Source of the DNA: Candidatus Phaeomarinobacter ectocarpi
Lineage (GTDB): Bacteria; Pseudomonadota; Alphaproteobacteria; CGMCC-115125
NCBI RefSeq assembly: GCF_000689395.1
Contig: NZ_HG966617.1
Coordinates: 2,702,721 to 2,766,720 of the forward strand
Direction of reading: 5' to 3'
Length of the DNA stretch: 64,000 nucleotides
This document shows, piece by piece, positions 24,272 through 33,627 of this stretch. Within the stretch, counting starts at the first letter, position 1, and the number at the start of each line of letters is the position of its first letter. The notes below the pieces were generated by a model that was not told where the DNA came from, did not search any database, and worked only from the letters and a program-made list of their open reading frames with translations. A program made the position numbers and the translations under genes.

Positions 24272-25276
24272 ATGAGTGACGCGCCCGCAACAAGCCAGGC
24301 ACCAAAGCCCTTTGCGCTGACCGATGGCGCAAAAGTGCATGTGATCGCCAATCCGCAATCAGCAGGCGGCAGCACCTCCAAACGCTGGGACGAATTGCTG
24401 GCCACCATCAACCGCGCCGTTACGCCCATCACAGGCCTGCCCGTCGAGACATCATTGACGACGGGGCCGTGGGACGCAGCCCGGCTCGCCACTCAGGCCC
24501 TCAAGGACGGCGCGGATCAGATCATCGCTGTCGGCGGCGACGGCACCATTCATGAATGCATCAACGGCTTTTTTGAAAACGCCCGGTTGATCAATCCCGA
24601 TGCGGTGCTCGCCATCCTGCCTGCGGGCACGGGCGGCGACTATCGCCGCACTTTCGGCATTCCCACGGACATCGAGCAGGCCGCAGACATCTGCGCCCGC
24701 GGTGACGCCCGCAGCGTGGATCTTGGCCGCATCTCCTATGTCGCCGACGATGGCTCGAAGGAAACCCGCTACTTCAACAACATCGCCAGCTTCGGCCTAT
24801 CCGGTGTCGTGGACCGCGCCGTCAACAAGGCCACATGGCCAAAGATGCTCGGCGGCAAGTTCACCTTCGCCTGGTGCACACTGTGGGCCGCCCTGCGCTA
24901 CAAGCCCGAGCCCGTGCGCATAAAAATGGATGAACGCTACGACGAAGTTTTCAATGTCGGCACGGCGGCGGTTGCCATCGGACAGTATTTTGGCGGCGGC
25001 ATGCACATGGCCCCCATGGCAGAACCAGATGACGGTGTGTTCGACGTGGTCATTATGACTGATACGACATTGAAGGACCTCGTGGCGGGCGATGGCGACC
25101 TCTACAAGGGCACACACATCCAAAGCCCGAAAGTCATCGCCACCCGCACCAGCACGTTGCTCGCCCTGCCCATCGACGAAAACGCCGAAGTCCTGATTGA
25201 TATCGACGGTGAGGCACCAGGTCGCCTCCCCGCGAGCTTTGAAATTCTGCCAAAAGCGATCAGACTGCGCACGTAA
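24272..25276 (+). CDS. Diacylglycerol/lipid kinase family protein (YegS/BmrU/DagK-like)
   Basis: 334 aa DAGK-catalytic-domain kinase. The nucleotide-binding motif VGGDGTIHECINGF lies near residue 85. IANPQSAGG at the N-terminus and ILPAGTGGDYRRTFGIP downstream are family hallmarks. It phosphorylates a lipid hydroxyl (diacylglycerol, sphingosine or a related alcohol) using ATP. Two starts are possible (GTG 24254, ATG 24272). It lies 30 bases after glpD and 42 before the AGPS-like gene, in one strand-consistent group, pointing to glycerolipid metabolism. Confidence 0.88.
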   Translation: MSDAPATSQAPKPFALTDGAKVHVIANPQSAGGSTSKRWDELLATINRAVTPITGLPVETSLTTGPWDAARLATQALKDGADQIIAVGGDGTIHECINGFFENARLINPDAVLAILPAGTGGDYRRTFGIPTDIEQAADICARGDARSVDLGRISYVADDGSKETRYFNNIASFGLSGVVDRAVNKATWPKMLGGKFTFAWCTLWAALRYKPEPVRIKMDERYDEVFNVGTAAVAIGQYFGGGMHMAPMAEPDDGVFDVVIMTDTTLKDLVAGDGDLYKGTHIQSPKVIATRTSTLLALPIDENAEVLIDIDGEAPGRLPASFEILPKAIRLRT

Positions 25277-25318
25277 GACGAACAACCTGGGCAGACCACC
25301 CCATCAAAGGGCAAAGAC

Positions 25319-27007
25319 ATGACGATTGATCGCACAAGTTTGCGCTGGAATGGCTGGGGTCCAACCGCCCAGCCAGACGCCCTGCCCGATGGATCCCCCG
25401 CATGGGACTGGATCGCAGATGCACTGGGCATCTCGTCACCCCTGCCCAAAACGCCGGCCAAGGACCTGAGCGACTGCACCGTGCCTGCGTCCGGCCTTGA
25501 TGGCGAAACGCGCCTTGAGCTGGAGCGCATCGTCGGCGCCAATCAGGTACATGTGGGCGACTACGAGCGCGCCTTCCACGCCCGCGGCAAGAGCTACCAT
25601 GACCTGCTGTGGATGCGTGCCGGCAACATCTCCAACGCGCCGGACGCAGTCGTCTATCCGCGCAGCGAAGAAGAAGTGCAGCGGCTCGTCGAGTTTGCCG
25701 CAGCCAGTGACATCGTGCTCGTGCCCTATGGCGGCGGCTCAAGCGTCGTTGGTGGCGTCACTGCCCGTGAGGAGGGTGAAACCCGCCTGTGCATCACGGT
25801 CGACACCACCTTGATGGCGTCCCTGCTGAGCATTGACGAAACCGCCATGACGGCAACCGCGCAGGCGGGCATCTATGGTCCGGCGCTGGACACAGCCCTG
25901 TCGAACCACGGCGTGCGCCTTGGCCACTATCCCCAGAGCTTTGAGTATTCAACCCTTGGTGGCTGGGTGGCCGCGCGCGGCGCAGGCCAAAACTCCATCC
26001 GCTATGGCCGCGCTGACAAATGGCTGGTGTCTGCCCATGTCGCCACGCCTTCCGGCCTGTGGCGCACGGAAGCCACACCGGGGTCTGCAGCCGCCCCCAA
26101 CCTCAACCAGCTGGTGGCCGGCAGCGAGGGCACGCTGGGCATCATCACCCAGGCGACATTCAAAATTCATGATGTTCCGGAAACGGAGGATTACCGCGGC
26201 TATCTCTTCCGCAGCTTTGCGGAAGGTGCTGACGCCATCCGCCAGATCGTGCAGGCGGAAATTCCCACTGCCATGCTGCGCCTGTCAGACCCAGACGAAA
26301 CCTACTTCTTCCGCACGCTTTCAAGCGTCGGCAAGGAAAAAGGCATCAAGGACAATCTCGCCGACGCCTATCTGCGCCTGCGCGGCTATGCCGACAAACC
26401 CTGCGTGCTGTTGATCGGCATGGAAGGCAGCGCGGTCAATGTGTCCTATGCGCGAGATCGCGCCGCCCGGATCATCGCTGCGACCGGCGGTCTGCATGCA
26501 GGCAAGTCTCCCGGCACAAGCTGGAAGGCTGGCCGCTTCCACGGCCCCATGGTCCGTGACCCGATGATGGATCACGGCCTGGGCGTCGATACGCTGGAAA
26601 CATCCACCTTCTGGTCCAACATCGAAACGCTGCACAAGGCCGTCACCGACGCCATCGCCACATCTACCAAGGAAACCCTTGATGGCCCCGGCCAGCAGGG
26701 CATTGTCATGGCCCATATCAGCCACGCCTATGCGGATGGTGCCAGCCTCTACTTCACCTTCGTGTTTCCCCGCCGCCACGATGGCGGGCTGGAAGGTGAA
26801 ATCGAGCAATGGCTGACGATCAAGCGCGCAGCCTCGGATGCCATCGCTGCCAATGGCGGCACAATCTCCCATCACCATGGTGTGGGCACGGATCACGCCC
26901 CGTGGCTGGGTCAGGAAAAAGGCCCCATCGGCATGCAGACCCTGAGTGCCGTCAAAAACTCCATCGACCCCAAAGGCGTGATGAACCCCCGCAAGGTGCT
27001 GGGCTAA
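25319..27007 (+). CDS. FAD-binding oxidase, alkyldihydroxyacetonephosphate synthase (AGPS)-like
   Basis: 562 aa of the VAO/FAD-linked oxidase family. FAD-binding PYGGGSSVVGGVT is at residues 137-149 and STLGGWVAARGAGQNSIRYG near 213-232. The C-terminal SHHHGVGTDHAPWL contains the His triplet conserved in AGPS. AGPS exchanges the acyl chain of acyl-DHAP for a fatty alcohol, forming the ether bond; bacterial homologues may act on other substrates. AAAGGGC precedes ATG. Last gene of the HCCA isomerase, glpD, lipid kinase, AGPS group and followed by a REP-like element. Family confident, substrate inferred. Confidence 0.85.
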   Translation: MTIDRTSLRWNGWGPTAQPDALPDGSPAWDWIADALGISSPLPKTPAKDLSDCTVPASGLDGETRLELERIVGANQVHVGDYERAFHARGKSYHDLLWMRAGNISNAPDAVVYPRSEEEVQRLVEFAAASDIVLVPYGGGSSVVGGVTAREEGETRLCITVDTTLMASLLSIDETAMTATAQAGIYGPALDTALSNHGVRLGHYPQSFEYSTLGGWVAARGAGQNSIRYGRADKWLVSAHVATPSGLWRTEATPGSAAAPNLNQLVAGSEGTLGIITQATFKIHDVPETEDYRGYLFRSFAEGADAIRQIVQAEIPTAMLRLSDPDETYFFRTLSSVGKEKGIKDNLADAYLRLRGYADKPCVLLIGMEGSAVNVSYARDRAARIIAATGGLHAGKSPGTSWKAGRFHGPMVRDPMMDHGLGVDTLETSTFWSNIETLHKAVTDAIATSTKETLDGPGQQGIVMAHISHAYADGASLYFTFVFPRRHDGGLEGEIEQWLTIKRAASDAIAANGGTISHHHGVGTDHAPWLGQEKGPIGMQTLSAVKNSIDPKGVMNPRKVLG

Positions 27008-27019
27008 CCCTGCCACCCG

Positions 27020-27109
27020 CGCGTCCCCGGGCTTGACCCGGGGTCCACTCTTGCTTGCTGATCAGTTTGGCGCAGGCGGGTAGGCCCCGGGTCAAGCCCG
27101 GGGACACGG
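27020..27109. repeat. Paired REP-like inverted repeat element D
   Basis: Left core CCCCGGGCTTGACCCGGGG is followed by TCCACTC. Right unit TAGGCCCCGGGTCAAGCCCG, then GGGACACGG, is its reverse complement. It lies between two convergent genes and could also act as a bidirectional transcription stop. Confidence 0.85.
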
Positions 27110-27118
27110 CACTGGAGG

Positions 27119-28069
27119 TTAATGCGCCAGCGCCGCCGCCAGCTTGTCCGCCGCGACCTTCACCGCTTCCTTCGATACATCAAGGACACCTTGCATGTTG
27201 AAGAAACCGTGGATCATGCCCGGATAGTCAACGTATTCAGCCTTGGTGCCCGCCGCATTGAGCGCATCCGCATAGGCCTTGCCTTCATCCCGCAGAGGAT
27301 CAAACCCGGCGGTAATCACATAGGCCGGTGGCAACCCGGAAAGATCATCGGCACTGAGGGGGGAGGCAAACGGCTCGGAGCGCGCCGCATCATTGCCGCC
27401 CATGTAATTACCTTCAAACCAGCGCATGGTTTCCTTTTCAAGGAAGTAGCCTTCGGCAAATTCCGTGCGTGATCCCCACTGGTCGGCGTCTGTAAAGTCG
27501 GTGGTGGGATAGATCAGCATCTGAAACGCGATCTGCGGGCCCTTCTTGGCTTTCGCCATCAGGCATACAACAGCGGCAAGGTTGCCGCCCGCACTGTCCC
27601 CGGCTACCGCAATGGAGTTGGGGTCGATGCCAAGCGTTCCCGCATTGGCTTCCACCCATTTGGTCGCCGCGTAGCAGTCATCCGCTGCTGCCGGATACAC
27701 GTGCTCCGGCGCCAGCCGGTAATCCACCGCCACAACGCGCACGCCTGCTTCGTTGGCGAGTGTCCGGCACAGGGCATCGTGGGTCACAAGATTGCCGATC
27801 ACAAAACCACCGCCGTGAAAGAACACAAGGCACGGCAGCGACGAGCTGCCACCGGCAACCGGCGTATAAACGCGCGCGGGAATGTCGCCCGCAGGGCCGG
27901 GAATGGAAATGTCTTCCGTCTTGCCGATGGGTGCGTCCGGCAGATCCAATACCGCTGCCATGCCTTCATACGTGGCACGCGCATCATCCAGCGGCAAATC
28001 CCACAACTTTGGTGCCGGGTTTTCGGCAAGCTGGGCGAGCATCGCCTCCACCTGGGGATCAAGTGACAT
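27119..28069 (-). CDS. Alpha/beta hydrolase, hormone-sensitive-lipase-type esterase
   Basis: 316 aa with a complete HSL (type IV) active site: oxyanion HGGG at 85-88, nucleophile Ser159 in GDSAGG, Asp257 in FDPLRDEG, His287 in MIHGF. DYRLAPEHVYPAA is the family consensus. It probably hydrolyses short to medium acyl esters in the cytoplasm. GAGGAAAC precedes ATG. It provides a useful in-window intact comparison for the degenerate copy in the LuxR fusion at 5063. It heads a minus-strand block but is separated from the DUF924 gene by 43 bases. Confidence 0.93.
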   Translation of the reverse strand: MSLDPQVEAMLAQLAENPAPKLWDLPLDDARATYEGMAAVLDLPDAPIGKTEDISIPGPAGDIPARVYTPVAGGSSSLPCLVFFHGGGFVIGNLVTHDALCRTLANEAGVRVVAVDYRLAPEHVYPAAADDCYAATKWVEANAGTLGIDPNSIAVAGDSAGGNLAAVVCLMAKAKKGPQIAFQMLIYPTTDFTDADQWGSRTEFAEGYFLEKETMRWFEGNYMGGNDAARSEPFASPLSADDLSGLPPAYVITAGFDPLRDEGKAYADALNAAGTKAEYVDYPGMIHGFFNMQGVLDVSKEAVKVAADKLAAALAH

Positions 28070-28112
28070 TGCGTTTCCTCAAATTGTTGTCGTGTTTTGT
28101 GTTGCCCGCAGT

Positions 28113-28667
28113 CTAGCCGGAAAAAGCCCCTTCGCTAGAGAGGTAATTTTTCTCCTCCTGGGTGCTGTCGCGACCAAACAGGATATTCCGGTGGGGAAAC
28201 CGGCCAAAACGCGCAATCAGATCACGGTGCAGAATGGCGAATTTCAACGTGTCCTCCGCCTTGGGCAGGCGCTCCCTCACCAGTTCAATGCACCGCTCCT
28301 GATCAGCCAACGCTTCTGAATGCATGAAGGGCATGTAGAACCACGAACGGTTCTCCTCGTCCGTGGCCATGTCGTGCCCGTCCGCAATGGCCTGCTGGGT
28401 CACAGCCAGCGCGCGGGCGTCATAAGCAAAGGCCTTGGCTGACCCGCGGTGCAGATTGCGCGGAAACTGGTCCATCAAAATGACCAGCGCCAGCGCCCCC
28501 TCCGGAGTGCCTGCCCAGTCCGCATAGTGGCCTTCACCCGCTGCTACCACGGCATCGCCAAACCGTGATGCGATTTCCGCATCAAATGCTTCGTCCTTGC
28601 TGAACCATTTTTTCGGTCCCGCTGTCAGCCAGAACTCAACCACGTCATGGGCCGTTACGTCACTCAC
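28113..28667 (-). CDS. DUF924 family protein
   Basis: 184 aa matching the all-helical, TPR-like DUF924 family: VVEFWLTAGPKKWFSKDEAFD at the start, then ALALVILMDQFPRNLHRGSAKAF and FYMPFMHSEALADQERC. The family has no assigned function, though the conserved DQFPRN stretch suggests ligand binding. Its start codon overlaps the stop of the MOSC gene (ATGA), so the two are translationally coupled. Confidence 0.9.
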   Translation of the reverse strand: MSDVTAHDVVEFWLTAGPKKWFSKDEAFDAEIASRFGDAVVAAGEGHYADWAGTPEGALALVILMDQFPRNLHRGSAKAFAYDARALAVTQQAIADGHDMATDEENRSWFYMPFMHSEALADQERCIELVRERLPKAEDTLKFAILHRDLIARFGRFPHRNILFGRDSTQEEKNYLSSEGAFSG

Positions 28668-29104
28668 GCCAATACCTCCACCGGATCACCCACCCGAATG
28701 ATGCCTGCCTTTTCAACAGTGCAACAGGCCCCACCGCGCCAATCAGGTTTCAGCGCATCTTTAAGTCCACTTTCAAACTCATCCATCAAGAAGCATGGCT
28801 GCGTCTGCATGGCGATGGTGAAAAGCACCTCACCAATGCGCAGCTGCCGGTGCTTGGTGAAGGCCAGGTCAACGCCTTCCACCAGAACATTCGCCCGCCT
28901 TGTGGTCCAGTCCAGCTCCTTGCCAAGGTCGGTGCACGCGGCCTCCCATGCTTCCCGCGAAATGACGGTCACCTGACGGCCTTTCTTGTGGCCGCGCGGG
29001 TCCCCCTCAACGCCTTTATCAAGACTGATTGCGGTTTCGCGCAGCAGTTCCATTGGCCCGCGCTTTACAAGGCACCGGGCGATGGCAAGAACACGTCCAC
29101 TCAT
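28664..29104 (-). CDS. MOSC-domain protein
   Basis: 146 aa single MOSC (molybdenum cofactor sulfurase C-terminal) domain. Visible features are GVEGDPRGHKKGRQVTVISREAWE, then RRANVLVEGVDL and QTQPCFLMDEFE, with the conserved Cys (QPC) and further C-terminal CC pair (GGACC). MOSC proteins carry sulfur for delivery to metal centres or reduce hydroxylated compounds. GAGGAA precedes ATG. Forms an operon with DUF924 and is divergent from the CinA-like gene, whose start is 63 bases away. Confidence 0.88.
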   Translation of the reverse strand: MSGRVLAIARCLVKRGPMELLRETAISLDKGVEGDPRGHKKGRQVTVISREAWEAACTDLGKELDWTTRRANVLVEGVDLAFTKHRQLRIGEVLFTIAMQTQPCFLMDEFESGLKDALKPDWRGGACCTVEKAGIIRVGDPVEVLA

Positions 29105-29167
29105 GCATTCTGTTCCTCAATCAATGTGCAGGCGTGAACCCTGCCCCACTCAACAAAGGCTGACAAT

Positions 29168-29662
29168 TTGGAAACGCTATTGCCGCTCGCACAAAAGGTT
29201 GCAGAAATTCTCAAGGCCCGTGGCGAGGCCATTGCCATCGGTGAAAGCGCAGGCGGCGGTCTTGTCTCCGCGGCTTTGATTGCCCAGCCCGGCGCCTCGG
29301 CGTTCTTTCTGGGCGGGACAGTCATCTATACGCCCCAGGCCGGCCGCGCCATCCGAGACCGCACGACCCTGAACCTCAAGGGGCTTGAACCCCTCACGCC
29401 CCCCTTCGCGCAGGAACTGGCGGACGGCTATCGCCGACAGATGCAATGTGACTGGACCACAAGCGAAATGGGCGCCGCCGGTCCCGCAGGCTCCCCCTAC
29501 GGCCCCAAGCCCGGCACAGCCGTGGTGGCAGTGTCCGGCCCCGTCTGCGATGCCAGACTTGTGGAAACAGGCATGGACACCCGCATCGACAACATGCGCG
29601 CCTTCGGCAAGGCCCAGCTTGACCTGCTGCTGGAGTGCATCGCCAAAGCCGACAAGCAATAA
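29168..29662 (+). CDS. CinA C-terminal domain protein, nicotinamide-nucleotide amidohydrolase (PncC-like)
   Basis: 164 aa single-domain CinA/PncC type. AIGESAGGGLVSAALIAQPGASAFFLGG carries the active-site Ser region, and SEMGAAGPAGSPYGPKPGTAVVAVSGP completes the fold. The family converts nicotinamide mononucleotide to nicotinate mononucleotide in NAD recycling. The start is TTG 29168, served by AAAGG; no ATG fits. Unlike typical PncC (TGPGG), the motif here reads AGPAG, so activity may differ. Followed by two REP-like elements. Confidence 0.85.
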   Translation: METLLPLAQKVAEILKARGEAIAIGESAGGGLVSAALIAQPGASAFFLGGTVIYTPQAGRAIRDRTTLNLKGLEPLTPPFAQELADGYRRQMQCDWTTSEMGAAGPAGSPYGPKPGTAVVAVSGPVCDARLVETGMDTRIDNMRAFGKAQLDLLLECIAKADKQ

Positions 29663-29752
29663 CCGTGTCTCGGGGTCGCGCGCCCAACCAAAGCGCTGCG
29701 TCATACACCGCAGCAACCAAGAGTGGACCCCGGATCAAGTCCGGGGATACGG
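29663..29752. repeat. Paired REP-like element E (degenerate left half)
   Basis: The right unit GAGTGGACCCCGGATCAAGT, then CCGGGGATACGG is intact. The left unit (CCGTGTCTCGGGGTCG) has lost its palindrome. Directly follows the CinA-like stop. Confidence 0.7.
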
Positions 29753-29773
29753 ATTTCGTTGGACCAGCACCCA

Positions 29774-29864
29774 CCGTGTCTCCGGGCTTGACCCGGAGCC
29801 TACTCGCAGTCGCTACAAACCGCAGCAAGGGCGAGTGGACCCAGGGTCAGGCCCGGGGATACCG
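29774..29864. repeat. Paired REP-like inverted repeat element F
   Basis: Left unit CCGTGTCTCCGGGCTTGACC and right unit GAGTGGACCCAGGGTCAGGC flank a ~30-base spacer. Tandem with element E, before the stop of the feruloyl-CoA-synthase-like gene. Confidence 0.8.
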
Positions 29865-29871
29865 ACTACAT

Positions 29872-31752
29872 TTAGATCACGATCACCCCGTCATCGGGGT
29901 CATCCGCATAAAGCACATCCACCAGAGCAGCGCGACGCTCAAGCGTCGCCCGCTGATTGATGTAGCCCTTGTCGGTAATTTCATGCCCGTCAATGGACGG
30001 TGGCTCCGTCATCAGATGCACCCTCTTGATGCGACCCGATGATCCGCCCGCATCCTTGTTGTGCGCGGCAATCTTGTCCTTGACCGCCGCAACAACAGCC
30101 GGGTGCTTCACCATTTCCTCTGGCGTTGAGGCACCGGCAGCGAGCTCTGCAACCGCTGCCATGTTCGGCCATGCCAGCAGCGCCACAAAGGGTTTGTCCA
30201 GCCCGCACACCACCGCGTCCTGCAGCAATGGCGACGCCGCCGCCACGACGTCAGCCCGCAGCGTGCCTGCCGACACCCATGTGCCCGACGAGAGTTTGAA
30301 GTCTTCGGTCACCCGCCCGTCAAAAACCAGGCCCTGGGCGGGATCATCCGGATCCACGAACTTGCCTGCGTCCCCCAGCTTGTAGAAGCCGTCTTCATCA
30401 AAGGCGTCCGCCGTCTTATCAGGATCATTCAAATAGCCCGGCGTCACCGTTGCTCCCTTGACGCGCACTTCCTTCTTGGTGCCGTTGGGCACAAGCTTGA
30501 GTGTCAGCCCCGGCAGCGGCAGACCGATCAGCCCCACACGCTCGGTGATCCAGTGGACAACCGTAATGCCCTGCGTCTCCGTCGCGCCATACATGGTCGT
30601 GAACGGCATCCGCATGCCTGTCTCGGCAATCGCCAGGGCCTGCATACGGTCATACAGATCATTGGAGAGCGTCGCACCGCCATAGGCCATGTATTTTAGC
30701 TTGGCGAAGAAACTCTTGCGCAGATCCTTATCGCGCTCCATCGCATCCGCCAGCATCGCAAAGGCAATGGGCGCTGACCCGAAAACCTGCGGCGACACTT
30801 CGCGCAGATTGGCAATCGTCTGGTCAAACATGCCGGGGATCGGCTTGCCCGCATCCAGATACAGGGTGCCGGCGTTGTTCAGCACGTTGTTGAAGCTGAT
30901 ATTGCCCGCGGAAATGTGGTTCCAGGGCATCCATTCCAGCGTTTCAGGTACTTCGTCCGAGTCCGGCTCTTCGTCGCGCAACGCTTCCTGGCCGGCCACC
31001 ACAGCGCACATCATGCCCTGGGTCTGCAACACACCCTTGGGCATGCCGGTGGAGCCGGACGTAAACAGATACTTGCCCACCGTCTCGTGATCGATCTGGT
31101 CCATGCTGGCCTGGACCGCCTCGCGGTCCACCGGTGACAGACACAGCAACTCATACGTCTGTGCGCCATCGGGCACCTTGTCTGCCGCGCCGGACTTGGC
31201 TTCGCAGACCACAAGTTCGATGCCCTCCATGTCAATGTCGGCAATGGCACCGGCAAACAGCTCCGCATTGTCCACATAGATCATGCTGGGCTGCGTGACC
31301 TTCACCACATGCTTGAGTTTCTCATGCCCCGGGCTCATCAACGAATAGGGCACGGAGATGGGCGCCACCGGCACCCGCGCCTTCATGGCGCCGAGCATCA
31401 GCACGCCATGCTCAATGGCATTGCCAGACAGGGTCATCAGCGGTGTATCCGGCCCCATGCCCCGCGCCAGCAGGGCCGACGCGATGGCGTCCGACTTGGC
31501 GCTCGCCTCACCATAGGTCACGAACTGCCACGCGCCGGCCATGTCACGCTCGCCGATGAAGTTGCGCGCCGGGTGGTCGCGGGCGGCATCATCCAGCATA
31601 TGGGGCACGCTGCGCGGCATGTCTCCCAGGGGATAGTCGGATGCGATGGTCACTGACCCGTCAGCCAGATGCTCCACCGTTACTTTCGGCGGCTTTTGCG
31701 GCAGCGGCTTGAAGGGTGGCAGGCTGTCGTCGACTTTGGCGGCTTCACTCAT
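29872..31752 (-). CDS. AMP-binding acyl-CoA ligase, feruloyl-CoA synthase-like
   Basis: 626 aa ANL-superfamily ligase. The phosphate loop is YLFTSGSTGMPKGV near residue 230 and TMYGATETQG near 395. The C-terminal region (GFYKLGDAGKFVDPDDPAQGLVFDGRVTEDFKLSSGTWVSAGTLR) is characteristic of feruloyl-CoA synthases, which activate hydroxycinnamates with ATP and CoA. The sequence GRxxEDFKLSSGTWV differs from fatty-acid ligases. AGGACACG precedes ATG 31752. Located between two other CoA-ligase genes and near the GST/CMD cluster, fitting aromatic or terpenoid acid catabolism. Confidence 0.8.
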   Translation of the reverse strand: MSEAAKVDDSLPPFKPLPQKPPKVTVEHLADGSVTIASDYPLGDMPRSVPHMLDDAARDHPARNFIGERDMAGAWQFVTYGEASAKSDAIASALLARGMGPDTPLMTLSGNAIEHGVLMLGAMKARVPVAPISVPYSLMSPGHEKLKHVVKVTQPSMIYVDNAELFAGAIADIDMEGIELVVCEAKSGAADKVPDGAQTYELLCLSPVDREAVQASMDQIDHETVGKYLFTSGSTGMPKGVLQTQGMMCAVVAGQEALRDEEPDSDEVPETLEWMPWNHISAGNISFNNVLNNAGTLYLDAGKPIPGMFDQTIANLREVSPQVFGSAPIAFAMLADAMERDKDLRKSFFAKLKYMAYGGATLSNDLYDRMQALAIAETGMRMPFTTMYGATETQGITVVHWITERVGLIGLPLPGLTLKLVPNGTKKEVRVKGATVTPGYLNDPDKTADAFDEDGFYKLGDAGKFVDPDDPAQGLVFDGRVTEDFKLSSGTWVSAGTLRADVVAAASPLLQDAVVCGLDKPFVALLAWPNMAAVAELAAGASTPEEMVKHPAVVAAVKDKIAAHNKDAGGSSGRIKRVHLMTEPPSIDGHEITDKGYINQRATLERRAALVDVLYADDPDDGVIVI

Positions 31753-31790
31753 GGGGCGTGTCCTCGGATATGTTTTTTCCCACTAAAGCA

Positions 31791-31839
31791 CAAAAGGCGC
31801 GCCCCTATCCAAGTCTGGATGTCAGGGCGCGCCTTTCGT
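31791..31839 (-). terminator. Hairpin terminator of the fatty-acyl-CoA ligase gene
   Basis: AAAGGCGCGCCC and GGGCGCGCCTTT form a perfect 12-bp stem with a ~21-base loop (itself containing a short TCCA...TGGA stem). On the minus strand the 3' arm runs into TTTTG. It lies 24 bases past the stop of the gene at 31863. Confidence 0.8.
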
Positions 31840-31862
31840 CTCGTCGTCTCGTATGAAGCAAG

Positions 31863-33431
31863 TTAGCCGACCTTGCGGTCGTGACCTTCCCAATGCGGAT
31901 CACGCAGCTCGCGGCGCAGGATCTTGCCGGACGGATTGCGCGGCAGCGCATCAATGAAGTCCACCGTCTTGGGCACCTTGTAGCCCGCAATCTGTGTCTT
32001 GGCCCAGGAGATGATTTCCTTGGGGTCCGGAGACTTGCCCTGCTCAGCCACAACAATGGCCTTCACAGCTTCGCCCCATTTTTCATCCGGCACACCGACA
32101 ACAGCCACGTCGGCAATCTCGGGATGCTTGAAGAGTGCGTTCTCGACTTCCGCCGGATACACGTTTTCACCGCCGGACACGATCATGTCCTTCACCCGGT
32201 CATGGATGTAGACGAAGCCTTCATCGTCCTTGTAGCCAGCGTCGCCCGTATAGAACCACTCGTTCTTGATCGCCCCTTCGGTGGCTTCCTGACGGTTCCA
32301 GTAGCCCTTCATGATGCAGCCGGACTTGATGATGATTTCACCAACATCGCCGGTCGCCACTTCCTTGCCGTCCTCATCAATGATCTGGACTTCAACGCCC
32401 GGGCTTGGCTGACCACATGAGCGCAGCTTGCCGCGCGCAGGATCGTGATCCTCCGGCTTCAGCACCGTGCCGCCGCCGGTTGTTTCCGTCAGGCCATAGA
32501 CCTGAATGAAGTTACACTTGAACAGGTCCTGCGCCTGCAGCAACAGATCTTCCTGAATGGGAGATGCACCATAGAGAATGTAACGCAGGCAGGAGTAATC
32601 CACCTCCTTTACATTCGGCATCATGGTCAGGAACAGGATCACCGCCGGCACCATGAACGCAATGGACACGCGCTGCTCGGTGATGGCATCCAGAATGCCC
32701 GCCGGGTCCACATCCTTCATGATGATGTTGGTGCAGCCCTGCGCGTGGCCGATCACGCCCACATTCACACCGGCCACATGGAACAGCGGCATGACCACGA
32801 GGTTCTTGTCCTCAGGCTCCCACTGCGCCCAGCCGGCACGCTCCGCCTGATCCAGCACGGAAATGTAGTTGGCGTTGGTCAGCTGCACGCCCTTTGGATA
32901 CCCGGTAGTGCCGGATGTGTAGAGCTGAATGATGTCGTCATCGGGCCCCATGTCGATATGCGGGTCCGTGGCTTCAAACTTGTCGCGCCACTCGGTGAAG
33001 GATTCCCATTCCGGATGCCCGCCATCAAGGGCAATGACCTTGCGCACCTTTGGGCAATTTGCGAGCGCTGCGCCCACCGTGTCGTAGAAATCTTCGCTGA
33101 CGAACACGATTTCCGAGTGGCTGTCAGTCAAGATGTACTCAACTTCCGGTCCGGCCAGACGCCAGTTGACGCCCACCACAACCGAGCCCGCCTTGAAGGC
33201 CCCGTTGAGCATTTCAAAATAGTGGTCCGAGCCCTTGCCCATGAAGGCAATGCGGCCGTCCTTCTTCATGCCCTCGGCAATCAGCCCCTGCCCGACCTGG
33301 CAGGCGCGTTTGTCCAGATCCCCATAGGTCGTCTCACGACCCTCGAAAACCTGCGCGATGTGGTCAGGACGTGTCCGCGCCTGATAGCGCGTGATGTCAC
33401 CAATCACTTTGATGTTGTCGAAATCAATCAT
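31863..33431 (-). CDS. Long-chain fatty-acyl-CoA ligase (FadD-like)
   Basis: 522 aa ANL ligase. Phosphate-binding YTSGTTGYPKGVQLTN at about residue 170, YGLTETTGGGTVL near 316, YTGDAGYKDDEGFVYIHDRVKDMIVSGGENVYPAEVE near 395-430, and the C-terminal catalytic Lys in NPSGKILRRELR. It activates a carboxylate as acyl-adenylate then thioester. GGGGAGC precedes ATG. Terminator downstream, so monocistronic or last gene of its unit. Divergent from the CMD/MBL/GST cluster with 272 bases between; the likely operator there could serve both. Confidence 0.88.
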   Translation of the reverse strand: MIDFDNIKVIGDITRYQARTRPDHIAQVFEGRETTYGDLDKRACQVGQGLIAEGMKKDGRIAFMGKGSDHYFEMLNGAFKAGSVVVGVNWRLAGPEVEYILTDSHSEIVFVSEDFYDTVGAALANCPKVRKVIALDGGHPEWESFTEWRDKFEATDPHIDMGPDDDIIQLYTSGTTGYPKGVQLTNANYISVLDQAERAGWAQWEPEDKNLVVMPLFHVAGVNVGVIGHAQGCTNIIMKDVDPAGILDAITEQRVSIAFMVPAVILFLTMMPNVKEVDYSCLRYILYGASPIQEDLLLQAQDLFKCNFIQVYGLTETTGGGTVLKPEDHDPARGKLRSCGQPSPGVEVQIIDEDGKEVATGDVGEIIIKSGCIMKGYWNRQEATEGAIKNEWFYTGDAGYKDDEGFVYIHDRVKDMIVSGGENVYPAEVENALFKHPEIADVAVVGVPDEKWGEAVKAIVVAEQGKSPDPKEIISWAKTQIAGYKVPKTVDFIDALPRNPSGKILRRELRDPHWEGHDRKVG

Positions 33432-33627
33432 GTCTCGCTCCCCAAGATGCCCCTTTTAATTCCGGGGCTTTAACGTCTTCTCTTGGCGATAAGTCTAGCG
33501 CGTGGTGGCACGCTGGCAATCACAACACGCAACATACGGTGCTTTTTTGCAGTGAAATTGCCCCGAATTAGCAGTGAGTCTGCTCGCTTTGCGGGCAGAC
33601 AGCGGTTTATGCTGCTGCTCCGGCCCC

